A stretch of 64,000 nt of DNA, taken from assembly GCF_047470865.1 (NCBI RefSeq), contig NZ_JAZDRH010000014.1, forward strand, positions 1-64,000. Reading direction: 5' to 3'. This DNA is from JAZDRH01 sp047470865 (GTDB taxonomy: Bacteria > Pseudomonadota > Gammaproteobacteria > Pseudomonadales > Pseudomonadaceae). The notes below the pieces were generated by a model. The model saw only the letters and a list, made by a program, of their open reading frames with translations, searched no databases and had not been told where the DNA came from. Shown here one piece after another: positions 35,590 through 44,711 of this stretch. A program made the position numbers and the translations under genes. The stretch's first letter is position 1, and every line of letters begins with the position of its first letter.

Positions 35590-37599
35590 ATGTCGCAGTT
35601 TAAACTGGTAACTAACTATACCCCAGCCGGTGATCAGCCTGAGGCCATTCGGCAAATGGTCATGGGTATTGAAGCAGGGCTAGCTCATCAAACATTGTTG
35701 GGTGTTACAGGTTCAGGTAAAACATTTAGCATCGCGAATGTGATCCAGCAAGTACAACGGCCAACGCTAGTTTTGGCACCCAATAAAACCTTAGCAGCAC
35801 AGCTCTATGGCGAGTTTAAAAGTTTTTTCCCTGAAAATGCTGTTGAGTACTTTGTTTCTTACTATGATTACTATCAACCAGAAGCCTATGTAGCCGCCTC
35901 AGATACCTTTATTGAGAAAGATGCCTCAGTCAATGATCATATTGAGCAAATGCGTTTATCCGCTACTAAGGCACTGTTAGAGCGGCCTGATACTATTATT
36001 GTCGCTACAGTATCTTGCATTTATGGTTTAGGTAGCCCAGAAACCTATTTGAAAATGATGCTGCATCTAGACCGTGGTGATCGTATGGATCAGCGTGAAC
36101 TCTTGCGGCGTTTAGCTGAATTACAATATACCCGTAATGAAATAGATTTTTCACGAGCTACTTTTCGCGTGCGTGGTGATGTGGTTGATATCTTTCCAGC
36201 TGAGTCTGAGCTAGAAGCTGTGCGCGTGGAATTGTTTGATGACGAAATTGAAAGTATCAGTGCTTTTGATCCGCTCACAGGAGAGGTTTTTCGCAAATTA
36301 CCACGCTTTACGTTCTACCCTAAAACACACTATGTCACGCCACGAGAACAATTATTAGCTGCCGTTGATGGTATACGTGAAGAACTGGCTGAGCGCCTCT
36401 GCTATTTGCGTGAGAACGATCAGCTAGTAGAAGCGCAGCGCTTGGAGCAGCGTACGCAGTTTGACATGGAAATGATGTTAGAGCTGGGTTATTGCAGTGG
36501 TATTGAAAATTACTCAAGGTATTTATCAGGGCAGCCAGCAGGTGCGCCACCGCCAACCTTATATAACTATCTGCCAGATAATGCATTATTAGTGATAGAT
36601 GAGTCGCATGTTAGTGTGCCGCAAGTAGGCGCTATGTATAAAGGCGACCGCTCACGCAAAGAAAACTTAGTCAAATATGGCTTTCGTTTACCCTCTGCTT
36701 TAGATAATCGACCACTGCGTTTTGAGGAGTGGGAAGCGATTAGCCCGCAAACTATTTTTGTCTCAGCCACCCCAGGCCCCTATGAGGCTGAGCATGCAGG
36801 GCAAGTAGTCGAGCAGGTAGTACGTCCAACAGGATTAATTGACCCAGAAATAGAAATTCGTCCAGCGTCTACTCAGGTGGATGACTTGTTATCACAAATT
36901 CACCAACGTGTAGCTGTAAATGAACGCATTTTAGTTACTACGTTAACTAAGCGTATGGCTGAGGATTTAACCGATTACCTAAGTAGTCATGAGGTGCGAG
37001 TGCGCTACTTACACTCTGATATTGATACAGTAGAACGGGTAGAAATTATTCGGGATTTACGCATGGGAGTCTTTGATGTGTTAGTGGGCATCAACTTATT
37101 GCGAGAAGGCTTGGATATGCCAGAGGTCTCTTTGGTTGCTATATTAGATGCAGACAAAGAAGGCTTTTTACGTTCAGAGCGCTCATTAATTCAAACCATA
37201 GGACGGGCGGCTCGTAACCTAAATGGTAAGGCTATTTTGTATGCTGACCATATAACAGGCTCTATGCAACGGGCAATAGATGAAACGGATCGCCGTAGAA
37301 CGAAACAAATTAACTTTAACCAAACACATGGCATAGTACCTAAAGGCGTAGTCAAAGATATACGTGACATTATGGAGGGTGCTGTTGTTCCTGGGGCGCG
37401 TAATCAACGTAGAAAACTAGCCAAAGTAGCCGAAGATGCAGGTGATTATGCCGCCTTGCAAACACCAGCTCAGGTTGAGAAACGGATTAAACAGCTTGAA
37501 GAGCAGATGTTTAAAGCTGCTCGTGATCTTGAGTTTGAACAAGCTGCTTTATGGCGTGATGAAATTAGTAAGCTGCGTGATGTACTACTTACGCTTTAA
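35590..37599 (+). CDS. uvrB: Excinuclease ABC subunit B
   Basis: The 669-residue protein is UvrB, the damage-verifying helicase of nucleotide excision repair. Walker A is GVTGSGKT (38-45), the beta-hairpin YYDYYQPEAY follows around 91-100, and the six superfamily 2 helicase motifs and the C-terminal UVR domain that contacts UvrC (about 628-663) are present. No SOS box is visible upstream, unlike E. coli uvrB. Its stop lies 4 bases inside the convergent DMT exporter gene. Confidence 0.97.
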   Translation: MSQFKLVTNYTPAGDQPEAIRQMVMGIEAGLAHQTLLGVTGSGKTFSIANVIQQVQRPTLVLAPNKTLAAQLYGEFKSFFPENAVEYFVSYYDYYQPEAYVAASDTFIEKDASVNDHIEQMRLSATKALLERPDTIIVATVSCIYGLGSPETYLKMMLHLDRGDRMDQRELLRRLAELQYTRNEIDFSRATFRVRGDVVDIFPAESELEAVRVELFDDEIESISAFDPLTGEVFRKLPRFTFYPKTHYVTPREQLLAAVDGIREELAERLCYLRENDQLVEAQRLEQRTQFDMEMMLELGYCSGIENYSRYLSGQPAGAPPPTLYNYLPDNALLVIDESHVSVPQVGAMYKGDRSRKENLVKYGFRLPSALDNRPLRFEEWEAISPQTIFVSATPGPYEAEHAGQVVEQVVRPTGLIDPEIEIRPASTQVDDLLSQIHQRVAVNERILVTTLTKRMAEDLTDYLSSHEVRVRYLHSDIDTVERVEIIRDLRMGVFDVLVGINLLREGLDMPEVSLVAILDADKEGFLRSERSLIQTIGRAARNLNGKAILYADHITGSMQRAIDETDRRRTKQINFNQTHGIVPKGVVKDIRDIMEGAVVPGARNQRRKLAKVAEDAGDYAALQTPAQVEKRIKQLEEQMFKAARDLEFEQAALWRDEISKLRDVLLTL

Positions 37600-38510
37600 T
37601 TGAGAGGTTTGCGCCTTGATCGGCCAAGAATTAACAAAACCACCCCACTTAAGGTAATAGCACAGGCTAATAAAGCGCTGGTGTTTAATTGCTCGTCAAG
37701 CACCAGCCAGCCTAATAATAAGGCCACCATAGGGTTTACAAATGCAAAGGTGGACACTGTGCTTAAGCGAACATTGCGTAATAACCAATAATACGCAGGA
37801 AACACACCTAAACTAACAGGCAATACTAAATAGACCATCCACCACCAACTTTGAGCAGAAAGTGCTTGCCAGCTGAATTTTTCCCAGTCGTTATGTAAGC
37901 TACTTAAAATAGCGAGAGCACAGGAACCTACTAGCATCTGCAAGGCCATTCCTAGCCAATTAGAACGAAAGGGCGGCCGTTTTCCTAGTAACCAACCTCC
38001 CATTGCCCATAGCAAAGTGCAGCCTAGTACTAACCCCATGGCAAACCATTGCTGCCAGCCTGTAGTCTCACCAAAAGTGTTGCCGACCAGTAAGCTAATA
38101 CCTAGCATGGCAATGAGTAAGCCAATTAAGGTTTTAACTGGTGGGCGATCACCTAAGCACCATTCTAGTAGAACGCTCCACAGTGGCAGCGCTGTACATA
38201 ACATGGCAACCATGCCTGTTGCAATAAATTGGTTGGCATAAATGAGCGCACCTTGGCCAACGGCAATGAGCATTAATCCACCAATTAATGCACTAATGAT
38301 GTCACTTTTTTGCAAACGAAATTGCCCGCGAACAATCACCCAAATTAAGGCAAGGCTACCCGCTAACCCAAAACGGATACAGCCAATGACAAAAGACGGG
38401 ATTTCTTCCAATAAAAAGTGGTTGGCAAGGTAAGTTGTACCCCAGCCCAAATAAACAGCAGCAAAAGAGATAATAATAAGTGCTGTAGGACTAGGTTTAT
38501 ATAGGTTCAT
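37596..38510 (-). CDS. EamA/DMT family transporter
   Basis: The 304-residue protein has ten hydrophobic helices in two repeated EamA halves, the YLGWGTTYLANHF opening and a late FVNPMVALLLGWLVLDE motif, both typical of drug/metabolite transporters such as YedA. It probably exports an amino acid or other small metabolite; the substrate is unknown. Its 3' end overlaps that of uvrB by 4 bases, and its start faces a roughly 690-bp region without an intact gene. Confidence 0.88.
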   Translation of the reverse strand: MNLYKPSPTALIIISFAAVYLGWGTTYLANHFLLEEIPSFVIGCIRFGLAGSLALIWVIVRGQFRLQKSDIISALIGGLMLIAVGQGALIYANQFIATGMVAMLCTALPLWSVLLEWCLGDRPPVKTLIGLLIAMLGISLLVGNTFGETTGWQQWFAMGLVLGCTLLWAMGGWLLGKRPPFRSNWLGMALQMLVGSCALAILSSLHNDWEKFSWQALSAQSWWWMVYLVLPVSLGVFPAYYWLLRNVRLSTVSTFAFVNPMVALLLGWLVLDEQLNTSALLACAITLSGVVLLILGRSRRKPLN

Positions 38511-38571
38511 AGCAATACTTTAGGTAAAGCCATAGTTTACTGCTTTGTAAGTTTTTTGCTACTAATACTAG

Positions 38572-39112
38572 CTTAAGGCTTTAACAGTAAAGAGCTACAA
38601 GCTGTTTAAACCAAGTCGCTTTGATCTGTCTGAGCACTTTGTGAAGGTTTTAGAACAAAAGACAGCAAAGCAGTGAAAGTTTGCGACCCTAAGCTAGCAA
38701 AGGTAAAACTTGAATTTAGCTGCTGCTACAAGTGATTTTTATAATCTTATACATTTGGTTCTTGCAATCTTACTTACTCAGCTTAAAGGAAATCATCTGT
38801 TTGGATGCGGAGTGGCTTGGCTCCTTTAACCAGCATGTAGAAGCAAGTTGTCATCTAAGTATGACTGCCATTGATTTATAGTGATTAAAACTTCTCGTTA
38901 AAAAAACATAAGGGTTAGATTGGAGAGCTTGCTAGATAACGAATTTCTTTAGCTGCAATGCGCTGAAAGAATTAAGTTCTATACAAAATCACAGCAGCTT
39001 GTTTTGAGCAGGGTATTCTTTGTTGATACTCAAGAGTGTAACAAAATCTATGGGGCAATCTAGTTTTCAATTAAAGTATAAAAGCCTTAAGCCTTTGTTA
39101 ATGTAAAAAGTC
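38572..39112 (+). pseudogene. Decayed coding sequence, possibly a transposase relic
   Basis: This 690-bp gap has no intact gene. Read frame by frame on the plus strand, it yields several protein-like stretches broken by stops and shifts: 38572-38676 (KLFKPSRFDLSEHFVKVLEQ), 38707-38829 (TSDFYNLIHLVLAILLTQLK), a frame change to 38822-38881 (FNQHVEASCHLSMTAIDL), 38945-39007 and 39001-39063 (LSRVFFVDTQECNKIYGAI). Their order and style recall the N-terminal part of an IS4-type transposase, but the match is from memory and weak. No terminal inverted repeats were found. Confidence 0.3.
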
Positions 39113-39204
39113 ATTAGGTTTAACAAGTCTATATGAGGAAACTAGCAGTGAGGCGCAAGGCTTTGTTAAGATAACACTTTATTTTCGTTTTATTGAGAAC
39201 TTTC

Positions 39205-40689
39205 ATGGCCACGGTTCGTACACGCATTGCTCCTTCTCCTACTGGTGATCCACACGTAGGCACTGCTTATATTGCTTTATTTAACCTATGCTTTGCGCGT
39301 CAGCATGGCGGTGAATTTATTTTACGTATTGAAGATACTGATCAAGTACGCTCAACGCGTGAATCGGAAGAACAAATTTATCAAGCGCTGCGTTGGTTAG
39401 GTATTGAATGGAATGAAGGTCCTGATATAGGTGGTCCGCATGGCCCGTATAGACAGAGTGAGCGCGCGCCTATTTATAAAAAATATGCCCAAGAATTAGT
39501 AGATAAAGGGCATGCTTTTCCATGTTTTTGCTCATCTGAACGCCTTGATGCTGTACGTGCTGAGCAAATGGCCAATAAGGAAACGCCTCGTTATGATGGA
39601 CATTGCATGCATATTGAAGCTGGTGAAGCGCAACGGCGAGTAGCGGCGGGTGAATCTCATGTAATACGTATGAAAGTCCCCACTGAAGGCGTCTGTGTCG
39701 TAAAAGACATGTTGCGCGGCGAAGTTGAAATTGGCTGGGATCGTATGGATATGCAGGTACTAATGAAAGCTGACGGCCTGCCCACCTACTTCCTAGCCAA
39801 TGTGGTGGATGACCATTTAATGGGAATTACCCATGTGTTACGAGGCGAAGAGTGGCTACCCTCAGCACCAAAACTCATTAAGCTTTATGAGTATTTTGGC
39901 TGGGAGCAACCAGAGCTTTGTTATATGCCATTATTGCGCAACCCCGATAAGAGCAAACTTTCTAAGCGTAAAAATCCTACGTGTATTACCTTCTATCGTG
40001 ATATGGGGTATTTGCCAGAAGCCTTATTGAACTACTTAGGACGCATGGGCTGGTCAATGCCAGATGAGCGTGAAAAATTTTCATTAGATGAAATGATTGA
40101 GCACTTTGATATTAATCGTGTTTCATTAGGCGGCCCTATTTTTGATTTGGAAAAACTATCTTGGCTAAACGGACAATGGGTACGTGATTTAAGTGTAGAA
40201 GACTTTGCTAAAGAGGTTCAGAAATGGGCGTTCAATACTGAACATTTGATGAAAATTGCGCCTCATGTTCAAGGTCGAGTTGAAAACTTTAGCCAAATTG
40301 CACCTTTAGCGGGATTTTTCTTTAGCGGTCAAGTACAAACCAGCAAAGAACAGTATGCACATAAGAAACTAGACGAAGCACAAGTACGCCAAACAATGCA
40401 ATTTGTGCTTTGGAAACTGGAAGCCTTGCGCCAATGGAATAAAGACGCCATTACAGAATGTATTAATCTTGTTGGTGCTGCACTTGAATTGAAACTCCGT
40501 GACATTATGCCTTTAATGTTTGTCGCTATCAGTGGGCAAGCCAGCTCGGTTTCTGTATTGGATGCTATGGAAATTTTAGGGCCTGATATTACACGCTTTC
40601 GTTTGCGTCAGGCTTTAGAGGTTCTAGGCGGCGTTTCTAAAAAAGAAACTAAAGAGTGGGAAAAACAATATAGCCAAACATTAGGCTAA
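39205..40689 (+). CDS. gltX: Glutamyl-tRNA synthetase
   Basis: The 494-residue protein is GluRS. The HIGH motif appears as HVGT (17-20) in APSPTGDPHVGT, and KMSKS as KLSKR. A C-x-C-x24-C-x-H zinc site (CFC ... CMH, about 98-127) is complete, as in E. coli GluRS. The ATG at 39205 gives the standard MATVRTRIAPS start; an in-frame ATG four codons earlier is less likely. It charges tRNA-Glu in the cytoplasm. No tRNA gene lies next to it, unlike in P. aeruginosa as I recall. Confidence 0.96.
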   Translation: MATVRTRIAPSPTGDPHVGTAYIALFNLCFARQHGGEFILRIEDTDQVRSTRESEEQIYQALRWLGIEWNEGPDIGGPHGPYRQSERAPIYKKYAQELVDKGHAFPCFCSSERLDAVRAEQMANKETPRYDGHCMHIEAGEAQRRVAAGESHVIRMKVPTEGVCVVKDMLRGEVEIGWDRMDMQVLMKADGLPTYFLANVVDDHLMGITHVLRGEEWLPSAPKLIKLYEYFGWEQPELCYMPLLRNPDKSKLSKRKNPTCITFYRDMGYLPEALLNYLGRMGWSMPDEREKFSLDEMIEHFDINRVSLGGPIFDLEKLSWLNGQWVRDLSVEDFAKEVQKWAFNTEHLMKIAPHVQGRVENFSQIAPLAGFFFSGQVQTSKEQYAHKKLDEAQVRQTMQFVLWKLEALRQWNKDAITECINLVGAALELKLRDIMPLMFVAISGQASSVSVLDAMEILGPDITRFRLRQALEVLGGVSKKETKEWEKQYSQTLG

Positions 40690-40726
40690 TAAAAAAACCG
40701 CACAATGCTTTGCAGCACTGTGCGGT
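40690..40726 (-). terminator. Terminator after sulA
   Basis: ACCGCACA and TGTGCGGT pair over 8 bp; the T-run (TTTTTTTA) lies on the minus-strand side, so it mainly serves the lexA-sulA transcript while also following gltX. Confidence 0.7.
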
Positions 40727-40746
40727 AATCAATCTAAGTAGGGTGC

Positions 40747-41235
40747 TTAGATTGAGAAGGGATGCTTAATATTTAGGCTTTGCGATTCGCCTAAGCGAGC
40801 TGCTCGAATAAGCTTGCGTTGGGCGCTAGGTACTAAAGGGTTTAGCCAGCTAATAACAGTATGGCTTTTGCCTAAACGCAATGCCTCACAGGCTAATTCT
40901 TGACTACTTTGTAAGCCGCTTGGGCGTAGAATTAATATCCGCTCACGGTTTAACCCTGCATCGCGTAACCACTGCTGGGTTAGTGCAGCGGGTGGGGAAA
41001 TAAATGTTAGCCAACGCTCACCTTGTTCTTCACTTAGTGCGCGCAACATAGGCGCTAATAAGTGCAAACACTGATGTTCACTGCCCTGTAAACTGATTTC
41101 ACTAAAAAAATCTGAGGCATTAGTAGCTGTTTCAGGAGAAGCTTTACGTACAACAGAAACCGCAGGCGATACAGATGTATTAAAAGAAGCAAATAACGGT
41201 AACTGAGCATGTTGGGTTGCTGTTTGAAATTGCAT
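40747..41235 (-). CDS. sulA: SOS cell division inhibitor SulA
   Basis: The 162-residue protein resembles pseudomonad SulA, which binds FtsZ and stalls division during DNA damage. The segments GERWLTFISPPAALTQQWL, DAGLNRERILILRP and SHTVISWLNPL follow the RecA-like SulA fold. It starts 11 bases after lexA, so LexA represses it through the lexA promoter rather than through a box of its own. The N-terminal 50 residues are poorly conserved, as usual. Confidence 0.9.
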   Translation of the reverse strand: MQFQTATQHAQLPLFASFNTSVSPAVSVVRKASPETATNASDFFSEISLQGSEHQCLHLLAPMLRALSEEQGERWLTFISPPAALTQQWLRDAGLNRERILILRPSGLQSSQELACEALRLGKSHTVISWLNPLVPSAQRKLIRAARLGESQSLNIKHPFSI

Positions 41236-41246
41236 AGCTGTTCTCC

Positions 41247-41876
41247 TTATCGGCGAATAACGCCCACGCTTAAGCCTTCAATGACAAATTCTTGAGAAGT
41301 TAAATCAACTTTAATAGGCGCAAACTCTTCGTTTTCAGCTAAAAGCCATACGGTATTACCTTCACGTTTAAAGCGCTTTACCGTAACTTCGTCATCTATG
41401 CGGGCTACGATGACTTGGCCGTTACGTGCTTCTCTAGTGGTATGTACAGCGAGTAAATCGCCATCAAAAATACCGATGTTTTTCATACTCATACCACGTA
41501 CTTGTAGCAAATAGTCAGCTTGAGGATGAAAAAAATCAGGGTTAATCTTGCACGTACTTTCAATGTGTTGTTCCGCAAGGATAGGGCTACCAGCGGCTAC
41601 ACGGCCAATAATAGGAAGCTCATTATCATTACTGGCTAAAGATGTTACAGGCTCATCGTCGAACGGTTCAGTAATACGAATACCACGTGAAGCACCAGGG
41701 GTCATTTCTATAGCGCCTTTGCGTGCCAATGCTTTTAAATGATCCTCTGCGGCATTAGGAGAGCGAAAGCCAAGTTCTTTGGAGATTTCAGCACGAGTTG
41801 GAGGAAAACCATTGGTTTCAATCCAGTCCTTTAGGAAATTTAAAATTTCCGTTTGGCGTTTAGTCAGTTTGATCAT
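41247..41876 (-). CDS. lexA: SOS repressor LexA
   Basis: The 209-residue protein is LexA. The N-terminal winged helix (TRAEISKELGFRSPNAAEDHLKALARKGAI) binds the SOS box. The self-cleavage bond is Ala95-Gly96 in RVAAGSP, with catalytic Ser130 (RGMSMKN) and Lys167 (EVTVKRF). RecA on single-stranded DNA triggers cleavage and derepression. One SOS box lies 28 bases before the start, so it is autoregulated. The sulA gene follows in the same transcript. Confidence 0.97.
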   Translation of the reverse strand: MIKLTKRQTEILNFLKDWIETNGFPPTRAEISKELGFRSPNAAEDHLKALARKGAIEMTPGASRGIRITEPFDDEPVTSLASNDNELPIIGRVAAGSPILAEQHIESTCKINPDFFHPQADYLLQVRGMSMKNIGIFDGDLLAVHTTREARNGQVIVARIDDEVTVKRFKREGNTVWLLAENEEFAPIKVDLTSQEFVIEGLSVGVIRR

Positions 41877-41904
41877 GGCAGTACTCTGTATTTTTAATCA
41901 TTGA

Positions 41905-41920
41905 CTGTGATTATATACAG
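41905..41920 (-). promoter_or_regulatory. LexA (SOS) box of lexA-sulA
   Basis: CTGTGATTATATACAG is a full CTGT-N8-ACAG operator. Only one box was found here, whereas E. coli lexA has two. Confidence 0.88.
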
Positions 41921-41968
41921 TAAATAGCAAATGGCAAGTACTGAGTGTAAATCAGGATGAAAGGTAGC

Positions 41969-42817
41969 CTAAAGTTTTTGCAGGTAAGCCATAACGTCGG
42001 GTGCTCCAGCTTCAAGTAAGCTTTCAGCCAATAAATTGGAGTGGCTATGGTTACGTGGCAACAGAAGCCATTCAATATACGGATAGGGAGCGCGGCTAAT
42101 AGCTAGGCGGGCATATGGCAGTTCACATTTGATTAAAAACGACATAAAAGCAGGATGACTCCAGGTCTCATGTGGCATTGAAATAATGTGATAACTTGCT
42201 TTTAGCTGGGATAGTGCAATGGCGTTAATGCTATGTTTTTGAATAATAACAGGCACTGCGGTGTCAAGCTTACGTAAACGAGCATAATTTTGTGCGCAAA
42301 CAAAATGGGCCAAACTAGCATTGGGGCGTGCATTCCAAAAATAGCTGTCATTTAGCCAGCCAACTTGCTCAACAGTAATAGGTGTATATTTATCAACAAA
42401 GCATAATTTTAAAGCAGCTTCAAAATCCTTGTAGCTTAAAATGCGTGCATCACGACAGTAAAAGCTTTTAGAAAAGGTTTGAAGACTATTGGCCAGTTCA
42501 GGTATCACTGGAGGGCAATTAATGCCATCAAAATCAGCAATAGAAAACACAGGATTTTCTACTGTAGTGGTAGTCACAATATGCTTTAAATAATTGTAAG
42601 CCTGCTCTTTATCTTGCTGTACAGGACCTGATAAGCCATTACTAGGCAATTGGATTAGACGTTGAATAGCAATGCACCTAGGTAGAAAAATATCAAACTT
42701 AGGAGCAAAAAGTGGGGCATAGGGGAGATCAACAGCCTCTTCAAGCTGTTTATAAAAACTGGCTGACTGACCACGCCGCGTCAATTTTGTTGTTAGACGT
42801 AGTATTGATTGCAACAT
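41969..42817 (-). CDS. Conserved-looking protein of unknown function
   Basis: I do not recognise this protein of 282 residues. Starting at 42817 (AGG seven bases upstream) it begins MLQSILRLTTKLTRRGQ, a basic amphipathic segment without a cleavable signal. The middle has many aromatic and His residues (VGWLNDSYFWNARPNASLAHF), and the C-terminal part (PYPYIEWLLLPRNHSHSNLLAESLLEAGAPDVMAYL) is well structured. A longer start at 42910 is open but lacks a ribosome site. It lies between lexA and pyrD and may be a DUF6685-type pseudomonad protein, but I am not sure. Confidence 0.6.
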   Translation of the reverse strand: MLQSILRLTTKLTRRGQSASFYKQLEEAVDLPYAPLFAPKFDIFLPRCIAIQRLIQLPSNGLSGPVQQDKEQAYNYLKHIVTTTTVENPVFSIADFDGINCPPVIPELANSLQTFSKSFYCRDARILSYKDFEAALKLCFVDKYTPITVEQVGWLNDSYFWNARPNASLAHFVCAQNYARLRKLDTAVPVIIQKHSINAIALSQLKASYHIISMPHETWSHPAFMSFLIKCELPYARLAISRAPYPYIEWLLLPRNHSHSNLLAESLLEAGAPDVMAYLQKL

Positions 42818-43026
42818 AGTACTGCCTATTCCTCCATCAATTTTTTGCATAGTTCCATTGTGCAGTGTAAGTTTAACTGTTTTACTCAGTACAAATCTGA
42901 GCTCGCTCACGAAATATATAAAAAAGCCACGCTAAAATTAGGCTTATTTTGTAAAAAATGCGAAGTAGCCAAAGATTTTAGTATACTTATCCTTCTTTCT
43001 TATATTCACCATTGATGCCTCTTGCC

Positions 43027-44058
43027 ATGTATAGCTTTGCGCGAAATTTATTATTCAAGTTTTCCCCTGAAACATCTCATGAGTTATCACTAGACTTAAT
43101 TGGAGCCGCTGGGCGACTAGGTATTGTCCCTCTTTTATCAAAGAAAGTTCCCGCTTGTCCTGTAAATGTGATGGGGATACAGTTTCCCAACCCTGTAGGC
43201 CTTGCCGCTGGACTTGATAAAAATGGCGAAGCAATTGATGGTCTGTCACAAATGGGCTTTGGGTTTATTGAAATAGGCACAGTTACACCACGGGCACAAC
43301 CAGGTAATCCTAAACCTAGACTATTTAGATTGCCACAAGCGCAAGCCATTATTAATCGCATGGGCTTTAATAATAAAGGTGTGGACTATTTGTTGCAGCG
43401 TGTACAGGCAGCAAAGTACCGTGGTGTATTAGGAATTAATATTGGCAAAAATTTTAGTACCCCCGTAGAACGGGCTGCTGAAGACTATTTGTATTGCTTG
43501 GAAAAAGTCTATGGTTATGCCAGCTATGTCACTGTAAATGTTAGCTCACCTAACACCCCAGGTTTACGTTCCTTGCAATTTGGCGACGTATTACGTCAAC
43601 TCCTTGAAACCCTACACGACAAGCAAACCTATCTTACTTCGTTGTATGGGCGTCACGTGCCTATTGCGATAAAAATTGCCCCTGATATGACCGACGAGGA
43701 AATTCAACAGGTTGCACAGATTTTGCTAGAGACAGGTATGGATGCTGTCATTGCTACTAATACAACGGTTGAGCGTATTGGTGTGGAAGGTATGGCGTAT
43801 GCCAATGAAACAGGTGGCTTGTCTGGCGCTCCTGTACGGCATAAAAGCACGCATGTTGTTAGTGTCCTAGCAGAGAATTTGAAGGGGAAACTGCCAATTA
43901 TTGCGGTAGGGGGAATAACTGAAGGGCAGCATGCTGCTGAAAAAATTGCAGCTGGAGCGAGTTTAGTGCAAATTTATTCAGGCTTTATTTACCAAGGGCC
44001 TGACTTAATTCGCCAATCTGTAGATGCGATTGCAAAGCAGCCAGCTCGAAAATTTTAA
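43027..44058 (+). CDS. pyrD: Dihydroorotate dehydrogenase (class 2)
   Basis: The 343-residue protein is the membrane-associated, quinone-linked dihydroorotate dehydrogenase of pyrimidine synthesis. The N-terminal amphipathic helices (MYSFARNLLFKFSPETSHEL) dock to the inner membrane. FMN and catalytic motifs follow: GLAAGLDKNG, NVSSPNTPGLR with the class 2 catalytic Ser, and GGITEGQHAAEKI. The ATG at 43027 matches the usual MY start; ATG 43015 is possible. No clear ribosome site precedes either. It converges with rmf. Confidence 0.95.
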   Translation: MYSFARNLLFKFSPETSHELSLDLIGAAGRLGIVPLLSKKVPACPVNVMGIQFPNPVGLAAGLDKNGEAIDGLSQMGFGFIEIGTVTPRAQPGNPKPRLFRLPQAQAIINRMGFNNKGVDYLLQRVQAAKYRGVLGINIGKNFSTPVERAAEDYLYCLEKVYGYASYVTVNVSSPNTPGLRSLQFGDVLRQLLETLHDKQTYLTSLYGRHVPIAIKIAPDMTDEEIQQVAQILLETGMDAVIATNTTVERIGVEGMAYANETGGLSGAPVRHKSTHVVSVLAENLKGKLPIIAVGGITEGQHAAEKIAAGASLVQIYSGFIYQGPDLIRQSVDAIAKQPARKF

Positions 44059-44065
44059 GTCATAG

Positions 44066-44093
44066 AAAGGCAGCTAATTTAGCTGCCTTTTAG
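44066..44093. terminator. Bidirectional terminator between pyrD and rmf
   Basis: AAAGGCAGCT-AATTT-AGCTGCCTTT with a short T-run on the plus side; it lies between convergent stop codons. Confidence 0.8.
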
Positions 44094-44099
44094 CGGCTG

Positions 44100-44315
44100 T
44101 CAACCTACAGCATTGAGCTCATTAAAACGATGCAGGCCAGCTGTGCCCGTCAGCCCATCCCATTGATCACTACGTCCTTCACGCCAGCCATTAAGCCAAG
44201 CCTGTCGAGCAGAAGTTGTATTGAATGGACAGCAATCCTTGGATTTTCCAGTTAAACCGTTTTGGTAGCCGCGAATAAATGCGCGAGTCAGGGGGTTTCT
44301 TTTCAATCGTCTCAT
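44100..44315 (-). CDS. rmf: Ribosome modulation factor
   Basis: The 71-residue basic protein matches Rmf, which joins 70S ribosomes into inactive 100S dimers in stationary phase. The MRRLKRNPLTRAFIRGYQNG opening, CPFNTTSARQAWLNGWREGR core and DGLTGTAGLHRFNEL end correspond to the Pseudomonas protein. A GAGG site lies about 11 bases before the ATG. It converges with pyrD and is divergent from rlmL, sharing about 400 bp of upstream DNA, enough for the growth-rate and stringent control known for rmf. Confidence 0.95.
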   Translation of the reverse strand: MRRLKRNPLTRAFIRGYQNGLTGKSKDCCPFNTTSARQAWLNGWREGRSDQWDGLTGTAGLHRFNELNAVG

Positions 44316-44711
44316 AAAGCGGTTGCCTCACAGATATCTCTAGTGGGTTATTGGGATATTGCTTTATTGATTTAATTAAACAGATAGAGGGTTAATAGGA
44401 TTAGGTTGCACATGCAACACTACTCTTGTAATAGGTATGACATGAAATAGAAACTGCCAAAAAGTTATAAATAAATATTTTTTTATGCATATTTGGCTAA
44501 GTTACTGTTTTTTATCTGCTTGAAATAGGTGCAACATAAGCTTTTCTCTATTTTAAATGTTACTTTTGTTAACTGATTTGTAATCTAACAGCAGATAAGG
44601 CTATTTTTTACTCAACTACAGATAAAAATAAAGTAAAAGATTAAGTCCAAAGTCTAGCGCTTTTGGCTGGGCGCTTTATACTGCGTGGAAATTTTTAAAG
44701 GCGGTATTGCT
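44316..44711. other. Long divergent intergenic region between rmf and rlmL
   Basis: This 396-bp AT-rich region holds no gene I can support. It must contain the promoters of rmf (leftward) and rlmL (rightward). I see a GTTGCA-CA-TGCAAC inverted repeat at 44405-44418 and a TATACT (-10-like) at 44677-44682 ahead of rlmL with no good -35. Nothing else stands out. Confidence 0.5.
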
